Numbered from the stretch's first letter, positions 1-8,343 are shown. The stretch is 41,871 bases of DNA from Candidatus Saccharimonadota bacterium (GCA_028289125.1 JAQGGZ010000008.1:32001-73871), one strand, 5' to 3'. The notes: generated by a model not told the origin, from the letters alone. Numbers and translations are program-made.

Positions 1-227
1 AGCTACAGCTCGCCGCGCACAGCGGCGTCGAGTTCTTATATGAGTTCCGTACCTACCAGGAATGGCAGGACGTTCCCGTCATCATCGCCAGCCAGGTGCC
101 GGCTCACGAGTTGCAACTTAGCAACAAGCTGCTCAAGGAACAGCTGGGTGTGGCCGGCTATTATTACAAGCCGCAGTTACGATTGAGCGACCTGCTACGA
201 CTCGTCAACGATACGGTCACGTCATGA
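1..227 (+). CDS. Response-regulator receiver domain, C-terminal end (5' partial)
   Basis: The window opens inside an open frame (codons from base 3) that ends at the TGA at 225-227. The 74 visible residues fit the last part of a CheY-like receiver: a strand ending PVIIAS where the signalling Thr/Ser sits, then a helix, then GYYYKP with the conserved Lys-Pro, then a final helix (LSDLLRLVND) ending just before the stop. There is no room for an output domain after the receiver in the part seen. The phospho-acceptor Asp would lie upstream, outside the window. The stop overlaps the recO start (ATGA), so the two are translationally coupled. Assignment to the receiver fold is by pattern only; the partner kinase is not visible here. 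Confidence 0.6.
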   Translation, partial: LQLAAHSGVEFLYEFRTYQEWQDVPVIIASQVPAHELQLSNKLLKEQLGVAGYYYKPQLRLSDLLRLVNDTVTS

Positions 228-916
228 ACCAGCTGCAGACCCCGGCCATCATACTGAGCCGCACCGATTTCGGTGAAGCTGATCGCATCCTGACAATGCT
301 GACGCCGGAGCAGGGTAAGGTGCGTCTGATGGCCCGTGGTGTCCGGCGTGTCAAATCCAAGCTGGCCGGCGGCATTGAACTGTTCAGCATCAGCCAGCTG
401 ACCTATCTGTCCGGCAAAGGCGATATCGGCACGCTGATCAGCGCCCGGCTTGAGAAACACTACGGACGGATCGTGCAGGATATCGACCGCACCATGCTCG
501 GCTATGACCTGATCAGACTGATCAACAAGAACACCGAGGATTCGCCCGAATCCGACTATTTTGATCTGTTATTGCTTGGCTTTGCCGCCTTGGATGAACC
601 GGGAATCAATACCGAGCTCATCCGCCTCTGGTTTACGGCGCACCTCATCCGTCTGGGCGGCCATACGCCCAACCTCAGCACCGACATGGCCGGCGACCGC
701 CTGACGACCGAGCACAGTTATAACTTCGACATTGATGCCATGACATTCACGCCGTTCAACCCGGCCAGGTTCTCGGCCGACCACATCAAAGTGCTCCGGC
801 TATTGTTCAGCGGCGCCCAACCGCAGGTCATTCAGCAGGTCAGGGGATTGGACGAATTATTGCCAGAAGTTTCACTTCTTGTCAAAACTCTGGCACAAAA
901 TCAACTTCGGGTGTAG
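224..916 (+). CDS. recO: DNA repair protein RecO
   Basis: RecO works with RecF/RecR to load RecA on SSB-covered single-stranded DNA and anneals complementary strands. The N-terminal OB-fold is clear: it starts with a strand pair leading to the FGEADRILTMLTPEQGK motif (about residues 17-32), followed by MARGVRRVKSKLAGG, the typical basic RecO signature. A helical C-terminal part follows. At 230 residues it is close to the usual 230-260. The C-terminal part contains no CxxC zinc-finger cysteines of the kind seen in many RecO proteins, so this is a zinc-less version. The start overlaps the upstream receiver-gene stop by four bases with no strong ribosome site, which suggests translational coupling. 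Confidence 0.9.
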   Translation: MNQLQTPAIILSRTDFGEADRILTMLTPEQGKVRLMARGVRRVKSKLAGGIELFSISQLTYLSGKGDIGTLISARLEKHYGRIVQDIDRTMLGYDLIRLINKNTEDSPESDYFDLLLLGFAALDEPGINTELIRLWFTAHLIRLGGHTPNLSTDMAGDRLTTEHSYNFDIDAMTFTPFNPARFSADHIKVLRLLFSGAQPQVIQQVRGLDELLPEVSLLVKTLAQNQLRV

Positions 917-919
917 AAT
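914..919 (+). promoter_or_regulatory. -10 hexamer, leaderless start of the gene at 926
   Basis: TAGAAT lies six bases before the ATG at 926, and its first three bases overlap the end of recO. The transcript should start at or next to the ATG. No good -35 was found. Confidence 0.5.
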
Positions 920-925
920 GTCGGC

Positions 926-1516
926 ATGCCTCACCTGGAACTGGGCGTTACCAGCAACGAAAGTTGCGACACTTCGTACGCAGCCCAATACCTTACCAGT
1001 TACTTCGCTACCGGCCCATTGCTCCATTGGGCACAAGAACCTGTCTGTGCCGAATTTCAGTCTGACCCTGAAGAATTGCTGTTCCGGGCGCAAGGTATCG
1101 CTGATGCCCAGAAATATCCATCAATGGCCGCAGAAGTTATCGGCGCCAGCTTGGTGCAGATCTGTATCGTACATGATTTGCCTCGCCTGGAACTAGTGAC
1201 AAACGCCTTAGTGGTCAATGACATAGAACCGGACGACGTGATCACGGCGCGCGAAGCGGCTGAATGTATCCGACAACCATGGAAGAGCATAGATGCGTTC
1301 GCGACCATGTCGCTCATCCGAGAGAGGAGCCGCGTCATCCATTATCTGCCGACCGCCCACCCTGAAGCACGTCTCTACGGTCACCCGGTACATACCGTGC
1401 AGTTGCATGAAGATGGCCCGGAATTCAAGTTCGGTATGCTGGGCACTGAAACGTTGGTCGTGCTTGATAAGGCAGCCGAGGTCGAAGCCTACGCGCCTCC
1501 AGCTGGTCAGCAGTAG
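926..1516 (+). CDS. Hypothetical protein, 196 residues
   Basis: I do not recognise the family. The frame lies between recO and the glycyl-tRNA synthetase gene and has normal codon use for the region. The protein is predicted soluble: no signal peptide or membrane segment, several cysteines in the first half, and an acidic C-terminal part rich in strand-forming residues (about 140-185). The start is chosen because a TAGAAT -10 box lies six bases before this ATG, the same arrangement as at many genes here. An overlapping frame starting at 879 in another phase is a shadow. No function is proposed. Confidence 0.6.
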   Translation: MPHLELGVTSNESCDTSYAAQYLTSYFATGPLLHWAQEPVCAEFQSDPEELLFRAQGIADAQKYPSMAAEVIGASLVQICIVHDLPRLELVTNALVVNDIEPDDVITAREAAECIRQPWKSIDAFATMSLIRERSRVIHYLPTAHPEARLYGHPVHTVQLHEDGPEFKFGMLGTETLVVLDKAAEVEAYAPPAGQQ

Positions 1517-1526
1517 CCCCTTACGC

Positions 1527-1532
1527 TATAAT
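1527..1532 (+). promoter_or_regulatory. -10 hexamer of the glycyl-tRNA synthetase gene
   Basis: A perfect TATAAT ends eight bases before the ATG at 1541, leaving essentially no 5' untranslated region. There is no Shine-Dalgarno sequence. Confidence 0.65.
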
Positions 1533-1540
1533 CACCCCAT

Positions 1541-2839
1541 ATGAACAATCCAAAACTCGAAGACATTGTAAGCCTCTCTAAACGCCGTGGTTTTATTTTT
1601 CCCGGCTCCGATGTCTACGGTGGTCTGAGCGGTACCTGGGACTACGGCCCACTCGGTGTCGCCCTCAAGCGCAACGTCATGCAGCTGTGGTGGAAGATGT
1701 TCGTCGAAGACCGCGACGACATGTTCGGCATCGACGCCGCCATCCTGATGAACCAGAAGGTCTGGCAGGCGAGCGGACATGTCGATACGTTTACCGATCC
1801 GCTGGTCGAGTGTTCGAATTGTCATGGCCGCTTCCGCGCTGACAAAATCGATACTTCGAAGTGTCCGTCTTGTGGATTGAAAGACACGTTCGGGGAACCA
1901 CGAGCGTTCAACATGATGTTCAAGACCAACGTCGGCCCCGTCGCTGACGAGAACAGCATCAGCTACCTCCGGCCGGAAACCGCCCAAGGTATTTTCACGA
2001 ACTTCAAGAATGTCGTCGACAGCCTATACCCGGACATGCCGTTCGGTCTGGCACAGCAGGGCAAGGCTTTCCGTAACGAGATCAGCCCGCGCGATTTCGT
2101 CTTCCGTAGCCGCGAGTTCGAGCAGATGGAAATCGAGTACTTCGTGCATCCCGATCAGTGGGAAGCTGAATTTGAGAAGTGGGTCAAAGCCGTCCACGCC
2201 TGGTGCGACGCACTAGGCCTGCCGGCTGAAAGCATCCACGAACTGGAAGTTCCTGAAAGCGACCGCGCGCACTACAGCAAGCGCACCATCGACTTCGAAT
2301 TTGATTTCCCGATCGGCCGTGAAGAACTGCTCGGCCTGGCATACCGCACCGATTTCGACCTGAAGAACATCGAGCGGGTGAGTGGTAAATCCATGGCCTA
2401 CCGGCCAAAAGATGGCGGCGAACCGTTCGTCCCGCACGTCATCGAGCCGTCGTTCGGCCTGGAGCGCGCCATCATGGCCGTCCTGACCGCTGCCTACACC
2501 GAAGATGAAGTCAACGGCGAGAAGCGCGCCTACCTGAAGCTGCCGAAGCACCTCGCGCCTGTCAAAGTCGCTGTATCGCCTCTGCTCAAGAACAAGCCGG
2601 AACTCGTCGACAAGGCCCGTGAAGTTTACTCGATGCTGAAGAAGGAATTCGGCGCGGTCACTTGGGATGACAACGGTAATATCGGTAAGCGGTACCGTCG
2701 GCAGGATGAGATCGGGACGCCTTATTGCGTGGTTATCGACTTTGATACTTTGGAAGATAATAGTGTGACGGTGCGTGATCGCGACTCTACCGAGCAAAAA
2801 CGCGTCACAATTGCTGAACTTGCTGGGCAGCTCGTCTAA
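1541..2839 (+). CDS. glyS: Glycyl-tRNA synthetase, dimeric (alpha2) type
   Basis: Charges tRNA-Gly with glycine in the cytoplasm. The protein starts with the class II signature region SKRRGFIFPGSDVYGG and GTWDYGPLG (about 13-40). It carries a four-cysteine zinc ribbon (C91, C94, C108, C111) as in archaeal-type and many bacterial single-chain enzymes. Motif 2 (FRNEISPRDFVFRSREFEQMEIE) and motif 3 (SFGLERAIMAVL) follow, and the C-terminal anticodon-binding domain runs from about 340 to 432. Length is slightly below the usual 440-460. The gene is read from its own TATAAT box as a near-leaderless message. The RNase H gene follows directly after the stop, so the two form one unit. Confidence 0.96.
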   Translation: MNNPKLEDIVSLSKRRGFIFPGSDVYGGLSGTWDYGPLGVALKRNVMQLWWKMFVEDRDDMFGIDAAILMNQKVWQASGHVDTFTDPLVECSNCHGRFRADKIDTSKCPSCGLKDTFGEPRAFNMMFKTNVGPVADENSISYLRPETAQGIFTNFKNVVDSLYPDMPFGLAQQGKAFRNEISPRDFVFRSREFEQMEIEYFVHPDQWEAEFEKWVKAVHAWCDALGLPAESIHELEVPESDRAHYSKRTIDFEFDFPIGREELLGLAYRTDFDLKNIERVSGKSMAYRPKDGGEPFVPHVIEPSFGLERAIMAVLTAAYTEDEVNGEKRAYLKLPKHLAPVKVAVSPLLKNKPELVDKAREVYSMLKKEFGAVTWDDNGNIGKRYRRQDEIGTPYCVVIDFDTLEDNSVTVRDRDSTEQKRVTIAELAGQLV

Positions 2840-3274
2840 ATGATTATTTATTACACCGACGGCTCCGCTTCTCCCAACCCCGGCCCAGGCGGTTTCTCCG
2901 TCATCAAGAACAACGAACCGCTGATCCTCGGCGGGGAACCGAGTGGCGCTCACACCACCAACATCCGCATGGAAGGCTTCGCCATTATGGCGGCGCTTAA
3001 AGACGCTAATGGTGAGCCGTGCCAGATTTATACCGACAGCGAGTTCTGGATCAACGTCATCACCAAGTGGTCGCTCAACTGGGAAGCCAAAGGCTGGAAG
3101 AAGTCCGGCGGCCCGATCATGAACCTCGACATCGTTCAGGAAGTCTGCCCGTTGTACCGCCAGTCGCAGGCCGAACTCATCTGGGTCCGCGGCCACAATA
3201 ACGATCCCGGCAACGAACTCGCCGACCACTGGGCCAACGAAGCCCGCAAGCAGTGGCTCGCGCGCAAAGTGTAA
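2840..3274 (+). CDS. rnhA: Ribonuclease HI
   Basis: Removes the RNA strand from RNA-DNA hybrids in the cytoplasm. All active-site residues are visible: D7 in YTDGSASPNPGPGG, E45 in NIRMEGFA, D66 in IYTDSEFW, and D129 in GNELADHWAN, with the helper His at 119 (VRGHNND). At 144 residues it matches the family. The ATG follows the glyS TAA with no spacing, so translation is probably coupled to glyS. Nothing downstream suggests a third gene in the unit: the next gene has its own -10 box. Confidence 0.93.
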   Translation: MIIYYTDGSASPNPGPGGFSVIKNNEPLILGGEPSGAHTTNIRMEGFAIMAALKDANGEPCQIYTDSEFWINVITKWSLNWEAKGWKKSGGPIMNLDIVQEVCPLYRQSQAELIWVRGHNNDPGNELADHWANEARKQWLARKV

Positions 3275-3318
3275 GTAATTCCACAGACTAACGGTTATGC
3301 TTCATGCCAGAATGAGGC

Positions 3319-3891
3319 ATGACGAACGCCATTATCCTCCACGGCGCTCCTGAAAAAGAGCATTATTATGATCCTAAGAAGCCGAGCGAAAGCAACGCTC
3401 ACTGGCTGCCGTGGCTGCAGAAAGAACTGATTATCCGCGACATCAAGGCCGACACGCCTGAGGTGCCGCATAGCTATGAACCTGACTGGAACACGTGGGT
3501 TAAAGAGGTCGAACGCTTCGATATCGGAGCCGAAACCATCCTGGTCGGCCACAGCTTCGGCGGTGGCTTCTGGCTACGCTATCTTAGCGAGCGGCCGGAT
3601 CTCAAAGTAGGGAAGGTCGTGCTGGTCGGCCCCTGGCTTGACCCCAACCATACTTTGCAACAAGACATCTTCAAAGATACTTTTGACCGCCAACTCGTCA
3701 GTCGCACCAAGCAGCTGGTCATTTTTCAGAGCGATGACGATTCTGACAGCGTCCACACATCCATCGCCCGTATCAAAGACGAGATCGACGGTATCACGTT
3801 CCGTCATTTCACCGGCCTCGGCCATTTCACCTATGAGAATCTGAACTCGACCGCCTTCACCACGCTCCGCGACGAGGTGCTCCATGACTGA
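3319..3891 (+). CDS. Small alpha/beta hydrolase, RBBP9/YdeN family
   Basis: A compact serine hydrolase of unknown substrate. The fold and catalytic set of the RBBP9/YdeN family are visible: the N-terminal strand NAIILHGAP, the nucleophile elbow GHSFGG with S79, the acid in the FQSDDDSD segment (139-143), and the catalytic His at 169 in GLGHFTYEN. It has 190 residues, normal for the family. No signal peptide, so cytoplasmic. The start follows an extended -10-like TGCCAGAAT by five bases, again a leaderless arrangement. The tiny membrane-protein gene downstream overlaps its end by eight bases. Confidence 0.85.
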   Translation: MTNAIILHGAPEKEHYYDPKKPSESNAHWLPWLQKELIIRDIKADTPEVPHSYEPDWNTWVKEVERFDIGAETILVGHSFGGGFWLRYLSERPDLKVGKVVLVGPWLDPNHTLQQDIFKDTFDRQLVSRTKQLVIFQSDDDSDSVHTSIARIKDEIDGITFRHFTGLGHFTYENLNSTAFTTLRDEVLHD

Positions 3892-4099
3892 GAAAAAACC
3901 TGGCCTGGGCGAACGCAGCCTGCGCTTCCTGCGTGACTTCAATCTGGCAGTCGGCGCGGTCGCTCTGAGCGGAGCGGTCCTATTCGGTGGGCCGATCGCG
4001 GCCGCGGCCGGGGCGTACGCCGGATTACAAGGTTTACAGGCCGGTGGCTATGAACTCGCCCGGCGGGCAGTGAAGAACCGTAACGAAAAGAAAGGCTAG
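3884..4099 (+). CDS. Small membrane protein, 71 residues
   Basis: A short protein with a charged N-terminus, one Gly/Ala-rich hydrophobic stretch (about 21-50, with GGPIAAAAGAYAGLQG) and a basic tail (ARRAVKNRNEKKG), so one or two membrane passes with the C-terminus probably inside. The ATG overlaps the end of the hydrolase gene by eight bases, which supports coupled translation. No recognised family; the glycine zipper-like stretch suggests helix packing or oligomer formation, but that is inference. Confidence 0.6.
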   Translation: MTEKKPGLGERSLRFLRDFNLAVGAVALSGAVLFGGPIAAAAGAYAGLQGLQAGGYELARRAVKNRNEKKG

Positions 4100-4111
4100 G
4101 GGGACAGTGCT

Positions 4112-4555
4112 ATGATACCTACTATGGAACTAAAGCAACGATTGACTGAATTACTGAAAGACAACCACATCATCCAGGTCGCGACCTCCGGGCCATGGAT
4201 CTGCACCGTACACGGTGCCGTCGGCGACGACCTCACCATCTACTGGATAAGCAAACCCGATCGCCGACATAGCCGTGAATTAGCCGTCGATCCGCGAGCT
4301 GCCGTCGCAGTCTTCGTGCAGCCGTGGCCACAGATCGGTATCCAAGCCGAAGGTTCCGCCACTGAAGTCACCGGCGACGATCTGGTACAAGCCGTCCAAG
4401 TCTACGCTGACAGCCTCAATAAAGACCAAGCCTTCCGTGACGGCTTGCTGAGCGGTGAGAACCCGCACCGTGTCTATGCTTTCACGGCGACATCATGGAA
4501 ACTGTTTGACCGCGAAAATTATCCCGATAGTGACGTTCAGGAGGTACAAGTATGA
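4112..4555 (+). CDS. Pyridoxamine 5'-phosphate oxidase-like FMN-binding split-barrel protein
   Basis: Matches the split beta-barrel family that includes general-stress FMN proteins. Visible marks are IQVATSGPWICTVHGAVGDDLTIYWIS (about 21-47), then the helix with SRELAVDPRAAVAVFV and a barrel strand IGIQAEGSATEV (about 76-87). At 147 residues it is the size of the small stress-type members rather than of true PdxH. An AGGGGGA site at 4098-4104 sits seven bases before the ATG. A second in-frame ATG at 4124 is possible. It overlaps the next gene by four bases. Likely a flavin-dependent reductase or a flavin binder; the substrate cannot be told. Confidence 0.75.
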   Translation: MIPTMELKQRLTELLKDNHIIQVATSGPWICTVHGAVGDDLTIYWISKPDRRHSRELAVDPRAAVAVFVQPWPQIGIQAEGSATEVTGDDLVQAVQVYADSLNKDQAFRDGLLSGENPHRVYAFTATSWKLFDRENYPDSDVQEVQV

Positions 4556-4971
4556 AAATATTCTTAGCGACATCGGCCGCCATCACCCAGGACTACCGGG
4601 CGTTCGTCGAACAAGTCCTGGCCGTGCTACGAGACAATGACAACGAAGTCTACTGCGAACTCGAGCAGACCGGCTGGCAGCCGATCGATGAACCCTTAGA
4701 AGTCGGCCTGCGCCGTAACCTCGATGGCTTGAACGCCGCCGACATGATCATCGCACTGGTCGCCGGCTTGCCGTCGGCTGAAGTGGAGTTCATGATCGGC
4801 TACGCCGTCGCCCGCGACAAGCGCATCGTCCTAGCCAAACACATCGATGACGAGATCGTCCCGATCAACAAAGCGGTCATCGCCAACGGCCAGATGACCC
4901 TCGTGCAGTTCGACACCATGGAAGCATTGGCGGCTCAGCTGACCATCACCGTAAACGCGCCGGCGGATTAG
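4552..4971 (+). CDS. Nucleoside 2-deoxyribosyltransferase-like protein
   Basis: The 139-residue protein has the layout of the nucleoside 2-deoxyribosyltransferase/DNPH1 fold: N-terminal strand KIFLATSAA, a middle segment NLDGLNAADMIIALV, and the family's SAEVEFMIGYAVARDKRIVLA with the Glu that normally acts as nucleophile (E79 or E77). Proteins of this type break or exchange the N-glycosidic bond of deoxynucleosides or their monophosphates. A GGAGG site lies just before the ATG, and the gene overlaps the preceding one by four bases and abuts the next. Assignment to the fold is fairly safe; exact activity is not. Confidence 0.7.
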   Translation: MKIFLATSAAITQDYRAFVEQVLAVLRDNDNEVYCELEQTGWQPIDEPLEVGLRRNLDGLNAADMIIALVAGLPSAEVEFMIGYAVARDKRIVLAKHIDDEIVPINKAVIANGQMTLVQFDTMEALAAQLTITVNAPAD

Positions 4972-5775
4972 ATGATCGACACGATGAAGCAGGTCGCAAT
5001 CGCAGCCGGGCAGTTCATGCTGGGTGCGCAAGACGACACCGACTCGACCGAAAAATCCAACGCCAAAGATTTCGTTACCGTCGCCGACATCAAGTCGCAG
5101 GGCATACTGGCGGATGGGCTCCGGGCGGCTTTTCCTGACGCCGTGATCTTATCCGAAGAAGACAGCGAACCGGACCGGGCGGCTTTATATGAACCGGACT
5201 TCACCGGCTTCGTGCTTGATCCGATCGACGGTACCTACAACTTCAAACGTGATATGCGTGAGTCGGCCATCTCAATCGGCTACATTGAAGCCGGCCAGCT
5301 TTCGGCTGGTGTCATTCACGACCCTTATAAAAATGAATTATATGAAGCCCAAGTCGGGCAGGGCGCTTTCCGCAACGGTGAGCCTATCCGGGTCAGTTCG
5401 CAGTCGTCACTTGACGGTGCCAGCGTGGCTACCAGTAACAGTTATGACGGCGAGGCGATGGCGCGCAATTTGCGACGACACCTGGCAATCTATGAACAGA
5501 CTGGGGTAATGCCTTGGACACACTGCCAGGGAAGCGGGGTACTGAATATGACGTACGTCGCCTGTGGACGGTTCGACGCCTTTCATCATAACGGCACCAA
5601 GCCGTGGGATAATGCTGCCGCGTTCCTGATCGCCCAGGAAGCCGGCGCCATCATCACCGGTCTGCACGGCCAGACTGTCACCTTTACGACCGATAATTTC
5701 CTGATGGCCAATCCGGCCGTGCATGACCTGCTCCTTGAAGTGTTCGCCGCACTGCCAGACGAACTGTTGCGCTAG
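4972..5775 (+). CDS. Inositol monophosphatase-family phosphatase (SuhB/CysQ-like)
   Basis: A Mg2+-dependent, Li+-sensitive phosphatase family acting on inositol-1-phosphate, 3'-phosphoadenosine phosphates or similar small molecules. Metal ligands are visible: E62/E63 in SEED, D83 and D86 in VLDPIDGTYNF, and D213 in PWDNAAAFLIAQEAGA. At 267 residues it is of normal length. The ATG follows the preceding stop directly (TAG ATG), making the fourth or fifth gene of a short unit that starts at 4112. The stop overlaps the stop of the convergent PsiE-like gene through a shared CTAG. Confidence 0.9.
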   Translation: MIDTMKQVAIAAGQFMLGAQDDTDSTEKSNAKDFVTVADIKSQGILADGLRAAFPDAVILSEEDSEPDRAALYEPDFTGFVLDPIDGTYNFKRDMRESAISIGYIEAGQLSAGVIHDPYKNELYEAQVGQGAFRNGEPIRVSSQSSLDGASVATSNSYDGEAMARNLRRHLAIYEQTGVMPWTHCQGSGVLNMTYVACGRFDAFHHNGTKPWDNAAAFLIAQEAGAIITGLHGQTVTFTTDNFLMANPAVHDLLLEVFAALPDELLR

Positions 5776-6206
5776 TCCTGCCGAGGTGAGAAGCGGATGA
5801 CCGATATACGGACCGCTGCTAAGGTCGCGATGATGATCGCGAGCGCCGTCATCTTGTTGAAGTCGGCGTCGTGGAAGTAGGCGCTGACGACTTCGTTGAG
5901 CATGATGATCAGAATCGTATCGACGATGTACCGGACATGTACCATGCCATCTTTCAGGTAGCCGAGAATAGTGATGGAAATTTCGACGAGAGCGACCACG
6001 AAGATGGTGTCGAGCAGAATATTCTGCAGGAGCGTCTCAAGCGGCTTGCGCAGATTGTAGGCGATGTCGACGCCGGCTTTGATGACGCCGACGATGAGGG
6101 CGAAACAGATGACGACCAGCAGCGCGTTAAGGATGATACGGATGATGGTTGAGAAGTATACGCTGAGTTGAGAGAACACGTGTGGCCATTTGGAAATCAA
6201 TTTCAT
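5772..6206 (-). CDS. PsiE-like membrane protein
   Basis: A 144-residue protein with four hydrophobic segments (about 22-44, 62-84, 93-113, 119-137), matching the phosphate-starvation-inducible PsiE family in size, spacing and charged loops. Function of the family is unknown; the name comes from regulation in E. coli. On the reverse strand TATACT (6213-6218) ends six bases before the ATG, so the message should be leaderless. It converges on the phosphatase gene with a four-base overlap. Confidence 0.7.
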   Translation of the reverse strand: MKLISKWPHVFSQLSVYFSTIIRIILNALLVVICFALIVGVIKAGVDIAYNLRKPLETLLQNILLDTIFVVALVEISITILGYLKDGMVHVRYIVDTILIIMLNEVVSAYFHDADFNKMTALAIIIATLAAVRISVIRFSPRQD

Positions 6207-6212
6207 CGCATA

Positions 6213-6218
6213 AGTATA
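6213..6218 (-). promoter_or_regulatory. -10 hexamer of the PsiE-like gene
   Basis: Reverse-strand TATACT, six bases before the ATG at 6206. No Shine-Dalgarno site lies between. Confidence 0.6.
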
Positions 6219-6282
6219 GCAACCGCACCTTAAATCCCTATGAGTATCATTACTTTACGCACCTGAAGGCCGCCTACATTGC

Positions 6283-6288
6283 TATAAT
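6283..6288 (+). promoter_or_regulatory. -10 hexamer of the PIF1-type helicase gene
   Basis: Perfect TATAAT six bases before the ATG at 6295; the first transcribed base should be the A of the start codon or its neighbour. Confidence 0.7.
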
Positions 6289-6294
6289 AAGAGT

Positions 6295-7818
6295 ATGGAT
6301 CAGGCATTAGCGCTCGAAATCATGAGCGAGGGGAAACACGTACTGCTGACCGGCCCGGCCGGTTCCGGTAAGACATACGTCCTGAACGAGTTCATCCGCC
6401 GCGCCAAAGGGGAGGGGAAGTTCGTATCGGTCACTGCCACCACCGGTCTGGCGGCGACGCATATCAACGGTTCCACCATCCACGCCTGGAGCGGCATGGG
6501 CATTCACGACAGCCTGCCGCCGAATTTTGCCGATAACCTGCCGAAAGGCCGTCGCGATATCATCCTTGGCACCGATGTCCTTATCATTGACGAGATTTCG
6601 ATGCTGCATGACTTCCGACTCGATCTCGTCGACCAGATCTGCCGTGTCGTCCGCCGCGAAGCCGACAAGCCGTTCGGTGGTATCCAGGTGATTCTCTGCG
6701 GCGACTTCTTCCAGCTGCCACCGGTCAGCCGTAGTGGGGAAGCGCCCAGCAACTTCGTTACCCGCAGCTATGCCTGGCAGGATATGGATCCGGTCGTCTG
6801 CTACCTGCAGGAGCAACACCGCCAGGACGACGACACCTTTCTTGAGATACTCAATGCGCTCCGGGCCGGTGACGTCCGCCGCCATCATGCTGAGGCGTTG
6901 CTCGAGCGTCAGGGAATCGAACTGCCCGGCGAAATCACCGAACTCCACACCACCAATGTCGACGTCGACCGTATCAACTACGGTCGCCTAGCCGAACTGG
7001 ACGGCGAGACGCATAGCTATGTCATGCAAACCACCGGTGGCCAGAATTATGTTGATAACCTGAAGCGCTCGTGTCTGGCGCCCGACGTGCTCGAACTCAA
7101 ACAAGGCGCCCTGGTCATGTTCATAAAGAACAGTCCTGACCGCCGCTACGCTAACGGCAGCCTCGGTACGGTCATCGGTTTCGACAAGGACACCGATTTA
7201 CCGCTCGTTAAACTAAAGAACGGTCGCACGATCGCTGTCCAGCAGGACAGCTGGGAACTGCGCGACGGCACCCGCAAGCGGGCCGGCCTGGCACAGCTGC
7301 CGCTACGCCTGGCTTGGGCCATCACGGTACATAAGAGCCAGGGCATGACGCTCGACGCCGCGCGTATCGATTTGCGCCGGGCATTCGTGGAAGGGATGGG
7401 GTATGTCGCCCTATCACGAGTCAAGCGGCTCGACAGCCTCAGTCTCGACGGCATCAACCGGATGGCTTTGACGGTCAGCCCGGAGGCGTTGTCGATCGAG
7501 TCCGAACTGCAACGCCGCTCCGCCATGGCCGCGACCAATTTTGATCACCTCAGGGAGCGCGCCGCCCAACGCGCCAAAAATCCGCCGGCCGCCGCCAAGA
7601 AAAGCGGCTCAGGCTGGCAGGAAAAAATCGATAAGATGCGCGAATCATACCCGAACGCCTTCCGACCATGGTCGGATGCTGATGACCAGAAGTTACTCAA
7701 GATGTTCGGTGACGGCGACAACGTCGGTATCGACGAACTAGTACAGACTTTCGGTCGCCACCCCGGCTCGATTCGTTCGAGATTAAAAAAGCACCTCGGC
7801 GACGACGCGGTGCTGTAA
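6295..7818 (+). CDS. PIF1/RecD-type superfamily 1B DNA helicase with C-terminal helix-turn-helix-like domain
   Basis: An ATP-driven 5'-3' helicase of the PIF1 group, likely used at replication barriers or in recombination. Motifs in order: Walker A GPAGSGKT (20-27), TATTGLAATHINGSTIHAWSG, Walker B VLIIDEISML, motif III ILCGDFFQLPPV, and the C-terminal AITVHKSQGMTLD and GYVALSRVKRLDSLSL motifs (V and VI). After about residue 440 a separate domain begins with FRPWSDADDQKLLKMF and ends GRHPGSIRSRLKKH, which reads like a SANT/Myb-type or DNA-binding three-helix unit. The gene is leaderless by its TATAAT position. The 507-residue length is typical of bacterial PIF1 proteins with an extra C-terminal domain. 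Confidence 0.9.
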   Translation: MDQALALEIMSEGKHVLLTGPAGSGKTYVLNEFIRRAKGEGKFVSVTATTGLAATHINGSTIHAWSGMGIHDSLPPNFADNLPKGRRDIILGTDVLIIDEISMLHDFRLDLVDQICRVVRREADKPFGGIQVILCGDFFQLPPVSRSGEAPSNFVTRSYAWQDMDPVVCYLQEQHRQDDDTFLEILNALRAGDVRRHHAEALLERQGIELPGEITELHTTNVDVDRINYGRLAELDGETHSYVMQTTGGQNYVDNLKRSCLAPDVLELKQGALVMFIKNSPDRRYANGSLGTVIGFDKDTDLPLVKLKNGRTIAVQQDSWELRDGTRKRAGLAQLPLRLAWAITVHKSQGMTLDAARIDLRRAFVEGMGYVALSRVKRLDSLSLDGINRMALTVSPEALSIESELQRRSAMAATNFDHLRERAAQRAKNPPAAAKKSGSGWQEKIDKMRESYPNAFRPWSDADDQKLLKMFGDGDNVGIDELVQTFGRHPGSIRSRLKKHLGDDAVL

Positions 7819-7829
7819 GAATACGATTT

Positions 7830-7916
7830 GGTGAGGCAGGGGAGATGAGCGTGGCGATGAAGCTTTGGTACGTGTAGCCGCCGCCCATCTCCCCCTTGTT
7901 GTTGCCGTGCCTCGCC
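7830..7916. terminator. Long imperfect hairpin between convergent genes
   Basis: Two stacked 9-bp helices: 7830-7838 with 7908-7916, and 7839-7847 with 7886-7894, plus a GC-rich inner part. It sits between the helicase stop and the stop of the reverse-strand gene at 7921, so it may end both transcripts. It lacks a U-tract on either strand. Confidence 0.55.
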
Positions 7917-7920
7917 AGGA

Positions 7921-8343
7921 TCAGACCCGGACGTGCGTTCTGCTGTCGGTGGCCGACTCGCTGAGCGCCTGTCGAGCCGCGATGTTGTAGGTCTGGATGA
8001 CCAGGATGAACATCGCGAGCGCGAACAGGAGCGGGAAGGTGAGAAGCCAGGACATGAACTCGTTATCGAACCGGTCGAGCAGGACGTAGAGCATCACGAT
8101 GATGCACTGTCCAATTGCTCCGAAGAGCAGGCCCCTGAAGTCCTTGCGGACGCAGGCGTAGGCGACGACGGTGCTGATGATCAGCAGCGCGAGGCTGTAG
8201 CCCATCTTGACCTGGGTGTCGGTCATGCCGGTGCCGCGGACGACGGCGATGATGCCGCCGCAGATGAGCATTGCACTGGCGAGGACGAACAGCCCGATGG
8301 CGCAGATCCGGACCTGCCTGATGAGTGGTTTGCGGTCTTGCAT
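7921..8343 (-). CDS. Four-helix membrane protein, 140 residues
   Basis: Not recognised. After a short basic N-terminus (MQDRKPLIRQVRI) come four hydrophobic segments (about 13-37, 48-68, 75-95, 100-122) and a Ser/Thr/Arg tail. The start used here is the second in-frame ATG (8343), because a GGAGG site (8349-8353 on the reverse strand) lies five bases before it; the first ATG at 8403 has none. Codons are mostly C/G-ending, unlike neighbours such as the glycosidase. A clear promoter lies about 80 bases upstream, so this gene has a real 5' leader. Probably of the same expression class as the next reverse-strand gene. Confidence 0.65.
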   Translation of the reverse strand: MQDRKPLIRQVRICAIGLFVLASAMLICGGIIAVVRGTGMTDTQVKMGYSLALLIISTVVAYACVRKDFRGLLFGAIGQCIIVMLYVLLDRFDNEFMSWLLTFPLLFALAMFILVIQTYNIAARQALSESATDSRTHVRV

